Part shown: positions 26,101 through 35,197 of the stretch, in pieces
Layout: every line of letters begins with the position of its first letter
Position numbering within the stretch: position 1 is the first letter of the stretch
From: Chondrus crispus
Taxonomy: Eukaryota > Rhodophyta > Florideophyceae > Gigartinales > Gigartinaceae
Direction of reading: 5' to 3'
Length of the DNA stretch: 64,000 bases
Assembly (NCBI RefSeq): GCF_000350225.1
Contig: NW_005179151.1
Coordinates: 287,689 to 351,688, forward strand
Made by a program: the position numbers and the translations under genes
Notes under the pieces: generated by a model
The model's database searches: none
The model's input: the letters and a program-made list of their open reading frames with translations, nothing else
What the model was told of the DNA's origin: nothing

Positions 26101-27747
26101 AGGGGCGACGACGAAGCCCCAGCTCTCCAAGGACCCAATTCGTTCTGGGAGGAGAATGACGAGTTCGACGCCACCGACATCGAGCGCACCGCAGACCACG
26201 AGGCTGGCGCGGCCGACTCTTCGGTCGCCCCTCCGCAGGATGACCTTCCGGCTCCTCTTACGATAGAGGAGATTGCCGAAGAGCAACGCGTGGATGACTT
26301 CTGCCAAACCGTTTTGGCACGACAGTCAGAGTCCCGGGACTCCCCGTTCTTCGAGGACCACCAGGGGGTGCTCAAACGGAGACACCCCTTCAACCCTGCT
26401 ATCGTGCAGGTGGTGGTACCTCGGACGCTCCGCGCTAGGCTCCTTCGCCTGTGCCACAACCCGGTCATCGCAGGGCACCCGGGCCAGAACCGTATGTACT
26501 ACGCGCTCCGTCGCGAGTACTACTGGCCCCATCTGGCCGCAGATGTTGCCGCCACGGTGCGAGGTTGTCGAACCTGCGCGATGAACCGGGTCAAGCTGAG
26601 GAAACATCTCAACCGATTGAGATTGTTTCCAGCTACGAGGCCGCTCGAGAGTCTGGCCATCGACATCTTGGGGCCGCTCCCCAAGACGAAGTCAGGAAAA
26701 CGGTTCCTGCTCGTGATCACGGACCGCTTTAGCAAGCTGACGCAAGTCGTTGCGCTTCGCACGATAACCGCATACACCGTCGCAGTTTCGTTCTGCGAAT
26801 CATGGGTGTTTAAGTACGGCGTCCCGCGCACGTTGCTGTCCGATAACGGACCGCAGTTTAATGCCAAGTTTTTCCACAGCACGTGCCGTGTTCTGGGGAT
26901 AACTAATATGTACACATCGGCGTACCATCCCCAGACGAACGGGCAAGTCGAGCGGTACAACCGAACGATCGCTGCGATGCTACGCAACTACGTAGGCGAG
27001 CATCAAGATGACTGGGACATGTACGTGGGGCCGCTTACGTATGCGTATAACTCCCACGTACACCGCACCACCAACACGACGCCGTTCGAGCTCGTGCTCA
27101 GCAGACCACCGCCGGAGTTCTCGCTTCGACGAGCCGACGGTGACGTTCCCCCTGCCGACAGGGGGAACCAACGTGCCGAATTCCTCAAGACCTTGGATTC
27201 GACAATCCAGAGGGCCTACGGGAGCCTGCGACGGACGCAGGCTCGCTACAAGCGCGACTTCGATAAGCGCATACGACGGATCAATTCGCGACTCCATCCG
27301 GGAGAGTACGTATACCTCAACCCCACCGACGGGGGGAAGACTTCGAACAAGCTCGCGTCCCCCGCAGTCGGACCCTACCGCGTCCTCGCGAACGACCACC
27401 GAACCATCACGATCGATCGTGATGGGGTCACTGAGCGGGTCTCCGCAGATCGTTGCGTATACGCGCCACCGCCGACGGACGCATTACGGGCGAGCACAAC
27501 AACCCCAGCTGACCTCGCCGACAAGGTCAGAGAGGGGACACAGTACGCTGTCGAGCGAATACTGAAGCACCGGGATATGGAAGACGGAACTATCGAGTTC
27601 CTCATCAAGTGGGCGGATTTCGACACGCCCACCTGGACTGCGCGGACTCACGTCCCGGAGGAGTTGGTGTCTCGTTACGCCCAACGCCTCCGGAGACGCA
27701 CCGGCATGGACCTCAACTCAAACGTGAACGCGGACGTTCACGCTTGA
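23167..27747 (+). CDS. pol: Pol polyprotein with C-terminal chromodomain (element 2)
   Basis: About 1,526 residues from the first ATG at 23167; the frame is open from about 23056 but without ATG. Protease core V-D-T-C-S-G near residue 141, unusual because D-S/T-G is normal. RT with Y-L-D-D near 637; RNase H with D-T-D-A-S near 787; integrase with H-N-P-V-I-A-G-H and C-R-T-C, then D (A-I-D-I-L), D (S-D-N-G-P-Q-F) and E (G-Q-V-E-R-Y-N) near 1165, 1225 and 1260. The final domain, about 27541-27690, reads Y-A-V-E-R-I-L...E-F-L-I-K-W-A-D-F and is a chromodomain with the Y, W and F positions of the methyl-lysine cage kept. There is no overlap with gag (140-base gap), so expression must use reinitiation or a separate mRNA. 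The TGA stop overlaps the first polypurine tract. Confidence 0.94.
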   Translation: MPIQEGAHVEASEGPTLGEQDTGTADVPVRRNDGDGGNDDRKDSVDPLTPASPRSPEKGPCRTESNNPRGLTDPRTPQGRGRRKRKRGQHRNRRPGRNDLTDKAAPKVVDGVICLMTSNIYNVLGSIATEGNAFKPRTIAVDTCSGYNLVRKADLPPDWTRYVVYDAPLPRLAGANSNPLKLSAVVRLVVQLRNTVFRIPFVVADQLAVPVFLGTAFIDTHVRCIDIEAQRMELRQGGSVAIVDGKGEPTPRTRRSGRQTRRPDVREEAPQAIRIARWVIIPARSQARVRVTTAGRGLVFMEPKPSLQHRHGVRLTNGVVEVLPNQTFDVLVANFSRRKRRLPKHTVVRYATRNPLAILTPERRVAEGVAHALHLTDLTDQVGKARAGRPSSEELEAVRREQVGTDDRPPGDQPTAGGTVSPHKKDPKNPPMDWEKEVDFSYIDDDKLRGHVLEMLRKHSSLWSGALGTIRATEHRISLEPGTKPIRSMPYRKGPAMREMVAMEVNQMLNAGVIEPASTEWASPVVLVPKKDGSLQFCVDYRRLNAKTAADSYPLPRMDDCIDSLGDAAVFTTLDCNSGYWQIPVAPEDRDKTTFTTHMGTFRHLRMLFGLKGAPATFQRALDIILSGVRWQICLVYLDDVIVFSRMDAEHAKHLDTVLSLLGSAGISLKLKKCSFFQPKVHYLGHVISPGKLSVADTAADAFRTFTFPRTLTQVRSFLGACNVYRRFVKGFSKIARPLTDMTRRDSDPDFDNPTEDQLQAFENLKECIIAPPILALPRHGRPYMIDTDASAYQLGCTLLQEHDQPNDWRSVGYWSYSLNDSERNYSATERECFPVVWAVRTLRPYVEGTKFTVRTDHDALRWLMSLTESSRRLTRWRLRLAEYDFTIQYRPGRVHQVPDALSRLVSPRVADDLRPSVEVDDDIPTFDAGTTVRDVSNELAGHVCIASCDHEVEHILATTRNQASSRRTSRARARDKPRGDDEAPALQGPNSFWEENDEFDATDIERTADHEAGAADSSVAPPQDDLPAPLTIEEIAEEQRVDDFCQTVLARQSESRDSPFFEDHQGVLKRRHPFNPAIVQVVVPRTLRARLLRLCHNPVIAGHPGQNRMYYALRREYYWPHLAADVAATVRGCRTCAMNRVKLRKHLNRLRLFPATRPLESLAIDILGPLPKTKSGKRFLLVITDRFSKLTQVVALRTITAYTVAVSFCESWVFKYGVPRTLLSDNGPQFNAKFFHSTCRVLGITNMYTSAYHPQTNGQVERYNRTIAAMLRNYVGEHQDDWDMYVGPLTYAYNSHVHRTTNTTPFELVLSRPPPEFSLRRADGDVPPADRGNQRAEFLKTLDSTIQRAYGSLRRTQARYKRDFDKRIRRINSRLHPGEYVYLNPTDGGKTSNKLASPAVGPYRVLANDHRTITIDRDGVTERVSADRCVYAPPPTDALRASTTTPADLADKVREGTQYAVERILKHRDMEDGTIEFLIKWADFDTPTWTARTHVPEELVSRYAQRLRRRTGMDLNSNVNADVHA

Positions 27748-27757
27748 GGAGGGGGCC
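27724..27757 (+). promoter_or_regulatory. Internal copy of palindrome plus polypurine tract
   Basis: GTGAACGCGGACGTTCAC (27724-27741) then CTTGAGGAGGGGGCC. The same block stands directly before the 3' LTR (29912-29946). Here it overlaps the end of pol. Confidence 0.75.
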
Positions 27758-29911
27758 CCCAACCGCTCCTTTTGGGATAAAGGTAACCGACCGCGGTTGG
27801 ACAAAATTCCGATAAAGGGGCGAGGACACCGGTCCTCCAACCTCCCCCGACGGGGAAAGAGTCACACGACTCCAGGAGCAACACCGGACGAAGATCCTCG
27901 AAAGGAGCACGCAAACGCGAAGAAGTCGCGTGACAGCAAGCAGTACGGGCTGCCCTAGACAATCCCAGCGGAAGCGGCAACTAACGGAGAAGAACAACGC
28001 ACCCTCCTAGCCGACAATACGGACCAGAACCGCGGTAGCCCACAGGGGTATTAACACGACAGCATGAGTCAGGGGGTCCCGAATCCCCTCGCAGCCACCG
28101 GGGCGCAGCAGCGATCTGCATGAACTCTCGAATCGTCAATTGTTAAACGCCAACTCACGGGGTAGGGCGTGGGATTTCACGCGCTCTGTAGCGTGCCATA
28201 CCCACCGAAAGGGTCGCCTCGATAACCTGGCGTCGGTGCGTGAGTACGCGAACGTACGGGGCGCCTAAAATAAGGCACGAGGAGCAATGGAGGCGTACCC
28301 ATGCTCAAGGTACGGACCACGTGAGGACGAGGTGAACAAGCCCGACGCGCAATTAATACGTCGGCGCAGAACTCGTGCCACAACTGTCGACTCGCCTCAC
28401 CGTCAGCCTGCGGTACGCACTGTAAATTCGGTACAGACCGTTCTGGCAAACCGCCGCCATCGACGGCAGAAGGTTAAAAACAGATGAAATTAAGGGTGAA
28501 TGGGAAATTACACAGCCACGCGCGGGTGGCACGTGCGGGAAGCGCCACCGAGCCACATGTAATCGATGACAGGGCAGCGATACGTGCGTCGCGCCCGACA
28601 CTTGGCAATAACCACCCCACGGGCGGGGACTAATTTTTTGGCAAAAATACATTTTCGCGGGAAAATTATGTTTTGGAATTATTTTTTTGGGGGATTTAAT
28701 CAAGGTCAATGCGCTTCTGCGCCCGTGCAGGGCTGGACAGCGCGCGCGCATGCGTGTCGCACTGTAGAGAATGCCATCTGCAGCAGTTGCCGGACAGAAA
28801 CGCGCACGCGCTCGCGGCACCTGCCTTCACTACCTGCCCCGCGTCTCGGCTCCCTCCTTCCGCCCGCGCGATGCTGCTCCGCCGCGCGCGCTGACACCGC
28901 GCTGCCCTACGAGCCCTCGCCCCCGACGGTGAGGGGGCCAAAGAGAATTGCATTCGTCGCGCGCCGCGCCCTCGCCATCGGTAGCGAGGGTTGCGAAGGA
29001 TAAGGACCGTCGTCACGCGTCGTCGCGCGCCGCGCCCTCGCCATCGGTGGCGAGGGTCGCGAACGATAAGGACCGCACCGCACATTCGTCGCGCGCCGCG
29101 CCCTCGCCATCGGTGGCGAGGGTCGCGAAGGATAACGACCGCGCCGCGCATTCGTCGCGCGCCGCGCCCTCGCCATCGGTGGCGAGGGTCGCGAAGGATA
29201 AGGATCGTCGTCGCGCGTCGTCGCGCGCTGCGCCCTCGCCACGGACGGCGAGGGCCGACAAGTCTACAGTACGACGGGGGCGGGCGATACCGACCGCCAC
29301 CGCCCGGGCACAGGTTCCGGAGCGCCCCCGCTCGGGCCGGTATAATGCTGCGAACCGTGCGGCGGGAGCCGATGGCGCCGGCGCGCCCGCCAAGAAGGCG
29401 AGGTACGCCAGATAGAAAACGGACTTCGCGTCTTCGCGCTCTTGACTCGACGGCGAGCGGCAAGAAGAAGGGTAGCGAACGACTACGCGTCCGCGCACTT
29501 CCCCGATGGGGAGTGGCGCCGCCAGTGAGGCGAACGTCGCGAGCGCAATTGTGAATGCCGATCACACACCGGACGGACCTCCGCGCATCGGACGCTGCGG
29601 TCGTACGAGAGGAGCCGTTCACTCTCGCGCCTCCCGTTGCTCTACGAAGAGAGCCATGTTCGAACAGCATGATGGGCACGCAGAGTGACGACCGTCGGCA
29701 ACTGCGAGGGGAGAGACGCGACCCGTAAAGGCGCCGCACGAAGCGCCTCGTACGCGATCGTCGCCCCGGACAGGACGACAGCCAACGGAAGGGGTGAACA
29801 AGAACGGAGAGCACGACGCACGAGGAGGTGAGGAACGAACGCAGGCGGGGGGGAAATAGGGAAACGAGGATCGAGTCTGGGAACGAAGCACGAGTCACCC
29901 TACAAGCACAT
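27748..29911. other. Extra 2.2-kb segment of element 2 between two polypurine tracts
   Basis: No recognisable domain on either strand. A minus-strand frame at 29898-28696 (400 residues, Arg-rich and repetitive) stands in the same antisense position as the accessory genes of the other two gypsy families. Much of it is a tandem repeat translated into R-D-P-R-H-R-W-R-G-R-G-A-R-R, so I doubt that it is a gene. 28625-28700 is an AT-rich island. Confidence 0.5.
28955..29255. repeat. 66-bp tandem repeat, about five units, each with a hairpin
   Basis: Units begin near 28955, 29021, 29087, 29153 and 29219. Each contains the inverted repeat CCCTCGCC-ATCGGT-GGCGAGGG preceded by GTCGCGCGCCGCG and followed by GTCGCGAAGGATAAGGA. 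A related hairpin copy (CCCTCGCC..GGCGAGGG) ends the array. Confidence 0.85.
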
Positions 29912-29946
29912 GTGAACGCGGACGTTCACACTTGTGGAGGGGGCCG
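29912..29946 (+). promoter_or_regulatory. 3' polypurine tract of element 2
   Basis: The palindrome GTGAACGCGGACGTTCAC followed by ACTTGTGGAGGGGGCCG immediately before the TG of the 3' LTR. Confidence 0.8.
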
Positions 29947-30648
29947 TGTAGTATAACCCCCCCTGGGGGCTTTTTAGTTAGATTGGATCAACAACAGGAT
30001 CCCCTACTGTAGAGCTCGACGCTCTACAGTACAACCACGCGTGTCCACGTGTACACCACGGGGGACAACGGACACGCGCATACACGTGAACACGTGTACC
30101 ACACGCGAACGAAGCGCGCACGCACCACGAGTAATACGTGTACTGTCAGCCTCGACATAGCTGACAGTATTACAGTGCAGGCCGACCTGCACTACAGTAG
30201 CCCGCTACAGTACCTCGGTACTGTAGTGTTATGATAGATTGTTTTGTATATTAAATATGGAGCGGACCGACGGCGGCGGAGGGGGACAAGCACGGACTTG
30301 TCACCCACCGACCGTCAAGGTCCGACTTCCCGCTTATTCTAAGGTAGCGCTCGCTAACTACCTTAGAGCGGCACCAAGCGCGGGTTGAGGACGCGCGCGG
30401 TACGCCCACGAGTCGGCTCCGCCTCCGCCCGTCGGTACTGGATCGTTACCCAGTACCGCACCGGGGCGTCGAGGCGTCGAACCGCTCGCGCGTACCGGCG
30501 TCCTCCCCGTTCCCGCTCTACCACGCTACCCGGGCCCGCTGCCCGGTGCCGTTAGCTGGTGTCCTGATTCACCCCCGTCTTCCCGTTCGGACGGGGTCTA
30601 CGTCGAGCTGTGCATACACCCCTCTCCGTTGCGGGTGTTTATGCTACA
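29947..30648 (+). repeat. 3' LTR of element 2
   Basis: 702 bp, TGTAGTATAAC...TATGCTACA, about nine substitutions from the 5' LTR, and the same series of hairpins. Confidence 0.95.
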
Positions 30649-31188
30649 GAGAGTAAACCCTCGTTGTACTGACCCCATTTGTGGCGGGTGCGGAGGAGGG
30701 CCAAAGTACACATTAACGAGGGTACACTGTACCTTGTAGTGTAAACCACTGTAAGCCTACTTACACCCACGAAATCAGCCCATCTTGAGTGGGCCAGGTA
30801 CGATGGACTCGGCCTTCTTTTGCCCAGCAGACAGGCTGTATGAGAGGCGCAGTGAGAGCTCACAGAGCAATACTCAGCACAGTACAGATCTGCACGGACC
30901 TGCACTACTGTACAATGACATTGTCACGTAGCGCACACGCTCTTTTGTGCAGAGCACGCACAGTGCTCTGCTCTCTGTTCCGCTCAACGGATCGAAATGA
31001 AGCTCGGAGGTCTATAGACTCGACCCGTTTAGCGGAGTAGAGATCTGTGCAGGTGAGCGGATGGCCTGTCTCTGCAATGATCATCTTTTGAGTGCTCTTT
31101 ATGACTGTGCGCCCGCCGTAGATGCAGCTCGCATGGGAGTACTCACGCGTGATCAGTTTGAGATAGAGTCGAGACTGCAACTTGCTCA

Positions 31189-33390
31189 TTGAAAATGAAC
31201 CCGAAAGCGGTAGATGACAGCGACTCCCGCCGCGCTGCTGCGGCGGCGCAGTCCGCGGCGGCGACAGCGAACGAGGCCGCGAGCGTGGCCACAGCGGCGC
31301 AAAGGAGGCTCGAGGAGCTTTGCAGCGAGGCGGTTCGCGCAAAGATATCGCGCAAAGCTGTAACGTCCGCCGAGAAGCTGTCGGCAGTCAAGGTACTCGG
31401 GTCCCTCGGAGGTGGGGAGTGGGCAGCCAAGGCCAGAGTGAATGAGGGGGATGGTGGAGCCCCGTGGAATAACTCTACTGTCGCGAGACGCATCGGCGTG
31501 TCAAAGTCCGCAGTAAGCGCCTGGAGAAAACGGGCGAGGGATTATGAATGCGACTCGAAGCGGGGGGCGAGCGCGAAGCGCGTGCGCTTAGGAGCGTACC
31601 CTCTAGTTGACGACGCCCTTGAAGAGTATTTTGCCACCGCGAGGTCTTTAGCAGGGGGCTCGAACGTCTTTTTTACGGATGTAGCCCTGCAGCAGAAGGC
31701 CATCGAGCTCTAGAAGCTAATCCTTGAAAAGCTCTTTTCTCACATTGCTCGCGCACAGGCGTCTGAGAGGCCCGGTGAGAGCGCAGTGCTGTCTAAAGCC
31801 GCGTCGCATCTCACGGGGTTTAAAGCCTCGAACGGCTGGGTGAGGAACTGGAAGAGTTGGGCTGGCATCGCCTCCCGCAAGGGGTGCGGGGCATCCGGGC
31901 AAATGTCACCTGACAGGCTCACAGCTCACAGAGCAAACCTGCGCAAGAAGATCGCCGGTGTTGCCCTGGATAGCCTCGTAAATTCCGACGAGGTTGGCGT
32001 TCTGTACCGCAGCGGCCCGAGTCGCTCCAACCAGACGGCACAGGGGCACGCGGGGCATGTCATCAGGAAGGACCGCCTGTCAGTGCTTCTTTCTGTGTCC
32101 GCAGATGGATCGAAACTGCCTCTCTCCATAATCGGGCCGTCGAAGCGCCCCCGGTCGTTTCCCCGGCACTGCAACTTGCCCGTGGAGAAGAATGTCTTCT
32201 ACTTCCACCAAGCAAACTCGTGGATGACAAGAGGGATTTGGGCATCCATTACTCGCGGCATGGGGAAGTCGGCGGTGCTTCAGAGAAGATCCGTGGTCAA
32301 TATTGTAGACAATTGTTCTGCCCATGGCATCAACGACGATGTCACGGGCTACAAGCCACTGCTCTTGCCGCCAAACCTCACTTCTGAGCTCCAGCCAGTC
32401 GATTTAGGCGTAGGCCGCAGCTTTAAGGCGGCGTATCGCCGCCTCCTTGTCGCAAAGATAATCTCGTTTGTTGATGGGATGGTGGGTGAGCAGGCGGCAA
32501 GACGAGCGCCCCCGAAGTTCAAAATATCCGAAATCGTCACATCGTGGGATGGCGTTTGTATGATTGCGAAGGCCTGGGATATGGTGCCGAAATCAGTCAT
32601 TTTGCGCTCATGGCTCAAATCAGGGATTTTATGTCCGCACCAAGACGATCAGGCCCGTCGCATACTGGAGGCCATTGTGGATGTTGTGGAGAAGGCAAAA
32701 AGGGCGCCGTGTTGCAGCTGTCTGCCGTGTGAAAAGGAGGCCGCGTCCGCCGCTGCGGCCGCTGCTCGGCGGCGAGGAGAGCTGTACCTCAGCAGCCAGG
32801 CAGCTGACGGGCGCGATGATGCGCCGGCCGACCTCTCGCCAGGCGCCGACGCGGCGGCATGCGCCGACACAGGCGCGCTGGAGGGCCTCGGCGGCGACCT
32901 AGAGGCGCTGCGCTCGAAAGCGGGCGCCCTCGACCGCAGCTGCATCGACGACCAGCTCAGGGGCTTCATCGACAGTGACTTTAGCGTCGAGGCGTGCGCC
33001 GGAGCTGATGGCTCGGATGATGGGTCCGCGCCGCAGATGGAGTCTGCAGCTGCTGATGCTGTAACTGACGAGGCGATCAGCCGCATTTTGGGGCCGCTCT
33101 CCACGGCGGACGAGCAGGCCGTGAATGACGGCGAGCTGAGTGTGGGTGAGGACTCTGCACAAGAGGGCGGCGAAGACATCGAGAGAGTAGCGCTGCCAGA
33201 GTATCTCGGCACCATCTCCAAGCTGGCGCGGCAGATTCGCGGCTTTCTCACCGCCAGTGGGGAGGGTATGGATGACTCTAAGCTGTTCCTCAGGCTTCTC
33301 AGCCTCGAGGAGGAAAGAGTTAGGAAGATCATTCACACGCGCCTCAAGCAGTCGAAGATTGACCGCCACTTCTCACCTTTCACCGGGTAA
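31189..33390 (+). pseudogene. Pogo/Tigger-like transposase with one in-frame TAG
   Basis: Starts at the ATG at 31189. First helix-turn-helix (N-S-T-V-A-R-R-I-G-V-S-K-S-A-V-S-A-W) around residues 95-120; second CENP-B-type DNA-binding region ending F-K-A-S-N-G-W-V-R-N-W; DDE catalytic core with D in N-S-D-E-V-G (near 266), I-V-D-N-C-S-A-H (near 374) and L-Q-P-V-D-L-G-V (near 405). The last two Asp are about 30 residues apart, as in pogo-like enzymes. A TAG at 31711-31713 interrupts the frame in the second DNA-binding region, and the same frame continues to 33390. A Gly/Ala/Asp-rich C-terminal extension of about 230 residues follows the core. All three catalytic Asp remain. Confidence 0.88.
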
Positions 33391-33612
33391 CGCATGCTTC
33401 CTTGCCCCCGGTAGACTATCTGACAAGCTTCGTGCGCTGGCCTTCTATGCTTACTTCTCCTGCCTGCACTGCTTTGCTCAGTCCGTGCAAGAGATCTCAT
33501 CCTCATTGCTTTCTCACTCTCTCACTATCTTTGTAAAGAGATGGCTTCAACAGTAATATGCCTGCGTTTAGGAGCAAGTCTAGACTACAGCCGCGCATGC
33601 GCAGCTAGCATT

Positions 33613-34146
33613 CTACAAAGGGGCTAGCGTGCCTGACTGTATAGACGCCGCCACGTGTTCACGGGCGTCAACTGCCGCGAACTGTGACCCTAAAGGAAGC
33701 AGTGAAGCCAGCAAGTAGCAATACACAAGGGCGAAAGCCCCACAAGAGGCACTGTCACTTTGGGTGCATCTCTGGGCTGCTCGTGAGTGCACATACTCCG
33801 TCCCGCTTTCATCACCACTTGCAGCGCCAACTACCTTAACCGCCAGCTCCGACGCGGTCATGTCCACTCCGTCCAGCGACGCTACTGCTTGGCGAAAATT
33901 TGGCGCGGTGGGCAAGGAGTCATACGTCGTTGCCTCGCACCTCTGCCTATCAACATGAATAAGTCTCCAGTGATTCCCAGCTGATGCACCTATCCGCCTG
34001 ATGGCCCCCGTTCCTAGGTCAACGCAATGCATAAACAAAGCATGACGGGACCTCTCTAAACCGTGTCGCGACGCGCTTAGACCCCTCATGAATGACGCTG
34101 CCATCAAGTCTGCATGTGTCTCACGCGATGAGGCATACGAGAGCAT
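33613..34146 (-). CDS. Ulp1/SENP-like cysteine protease domain (C48)
   Basis: 177 residues from a Met in frame. The catalytic arrangement of SUMO proteases is visible in order: N-H-W-R-L-I-H-V-D (His), T-Y-D-S-L-P (Asp), T-Q-S-D-S-A-S-C-G-A-F (Gln and Cys). An N-terminal W-L-V-D-D motif typical of the family lies in the same frame further upstream, but a TAA at 34183-34185 intervenes. The original gene therefore probably began in 34786-34200, and this copy is truncated or nonsense-mutated. The gene lies inside the pogo-like transposon and runs against its transposase. Capture of Ulp1 domains is known in plant MULE and CACTA elements; here the carrier is pogo-like. The substrate is unknown. 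Confidence 0.8.
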   Translation of the reverse strand: MLSYASSRETHADLMAASFMRGLSASRHGLERSRHALFMHCVDLGTGAIRRIGASAGNHWRLIHVDRQRCEATTYDSLPTAPNFRQAVASLDGVDMTASELAVKVVGAASGDESGTEYVHSRAAQRCTQSDSASCGAFALVYCYLLASLLPLGSQFAAVDAREHVAASIQSGTLAPL

Positions 34147-34182
34147 AAAGGAGTCGGCGATGTAGAACCCTGTCGGGGGGCG

Positions 34183-34786
34183 TTAGAGAGGACATCCAAT
34201 ACGCATCGACGATCTCGTCGTTGAGTCATCCACTAGCCAATCGCGGAGCCCATTTCTCGCACGCATGCTTAGACCCAGACCGGACCGCCCGGCGCACCCA
34301 TTCGCGCGGGCGCTGGAGTAGAGCAGTGAGGGAGGTGCCCGTAGCCGGGGATGACGAGCCAAGGGCGCCTGTGGCTGGCACGGTCGGCTTGGCGCTTGTC
34401 GCGGTAGGCGCCAGGCTGCTTGCCCTACTCGAGCCTTTCCCACGGGCACGGCCAAAACCGCGGGCAGCGCCTGCTCCAGTTTCCTGCAAGCTTTGCCCCG
34501 CAAAGTTCGCGGACCGCGCCGGTCGAGACCTGCGCTCAATGATGAACGCCTGTATGACACTGCAGAAGCCTGCAAAGGGGACAAAGGGCCCCGCAGCGTC
34601 AGTGCCGCTGTCGCACATGCCGAGTACGGAGAGCGCACCCGGTCTGCGCGTGGTCTCTGTGCAGATCCACACTACACTCTGTGTACGCGCAGTGGGATGT
34701 GTGCACTGATCAAATACGCAATGCCGTCCTAGAGGGATGGCGCGTATCCGGGATATCTGCAAAGTCCGCACGTGTACTGGTGGCAC
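34183..34786 (-). pseudogene. Probable upstream (N-terminal) region of the Ulp1-like gene
   Basis: Two overlapping minus-strand frames, Ser/Pro/Arg-rich. The frame ending at 34183 contains G-L-R-D-W-L-V-D-D-S-T-T and is in phase with the protease domain, separated from it by one TAA and about 12 codons. Neither frame has another recognisable domain. Confidence 0.4.
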
Positions 34787-35117
34787 CTTTTGTTTTATTT
34801 TTGATTAAAATGGGAGGGTACACATAGTGTGCAGTGTACCCCCGAATGAGAGGTCAAATGAGGGGTCCTGCCTACAACGAACCGTACCGAAAGTAACCAA
34901 AATTATACAAATCTTGAGGCTTCACTGGGCTCCAAAGGGCACTCTACCGAGGGTTCCACTGTATAGTATGGGTACACTACGATCGAGGGAAACCTTCGAT
35001 TCTGGCCCATATGGGCATATGTGGCGGGCAATTCTGGCCGAAAGTGCACTATAGCGAGGGAGTCAATGTATCGTGAGGTCACTATAACGAGGGTTTACTC
35101 TGTAGTGGATACCACTA

Positions 35118-35197
35118 TGGTTGGATAGCTGGATAAACATGTTTATCCAAACCACACCTCATGTTTATCCAAAAATGTTTATCCAGCTATCCAACCA
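35118..35197. repeat. 80-bp foldback with perfect 23-bp arms
   Basis: Arm TGGTTGGATAGCTGGATAAA-CAT (35118-35140) and its exact complement at 35175-35197. The inner TGGATAAACATGTTTATCCA (35130-35149) is itself a perfect palindrome. It abuts the pogo-like element, and its right arm is the left edge of the long repeat that starts at 35181; the second copy of that repeat (49896) has only one arm. Confidence 0.85.

Larger units (their letters stand above)
19675..30648 (+). mobile_element. Complete chromodomain Ty3/gypsy element (element 2)
   Basis: 10,974 bp with 702-bp LTRs (19675-20376 and 29947-30648; about nine differences by eye, so roughly 99% identical). The target duplication GAGAG is at 19670-19674 and 30649-30653. 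Order: LTR, primer binding site, separate gag (20457-23027) and pol (23167-27747) frames, a 2.2-kb extra segment, polypurine tract, LTR. Pol ends with a chromodomain, as in chromoviruses. The element is inserted at the tip of a pogo-like transposon. Confidence 0.96.
30650..35102 (+). mobile_element. Pogo/Tigger-like DNA transposon carrying a Ulp1-type protease
   Basis: Terminal inverted repeats: AGAGTAAACCCTCGTTGTAC then TGACC at 30650-30674, and the complement of CAGAGTAAACCCTCGTTATA then GTGACC at 35077-35102, followed by TA at 35103-35104, the usual pogo target dinucleotide. It contains a transposase (31189-33390, +) and a protease gene (33613-34146, -). Element 2 is inserted at its left tip. 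Further AACGAGGG-type motifs are scattered in the subterminal regions. 30654-31188 and 34790-35070 are otherwise non-coding. Confidence 0.8.

Noticed and set aside
28696..29898. 400-residue minus-strand frame in element 2 as an accessory gene
   Set aside because: Largely the translation of a 66-bp tandem repeat and Arg/Ser-rich low-complexity sequence. The antisense position is suggestive but no domain is visible.
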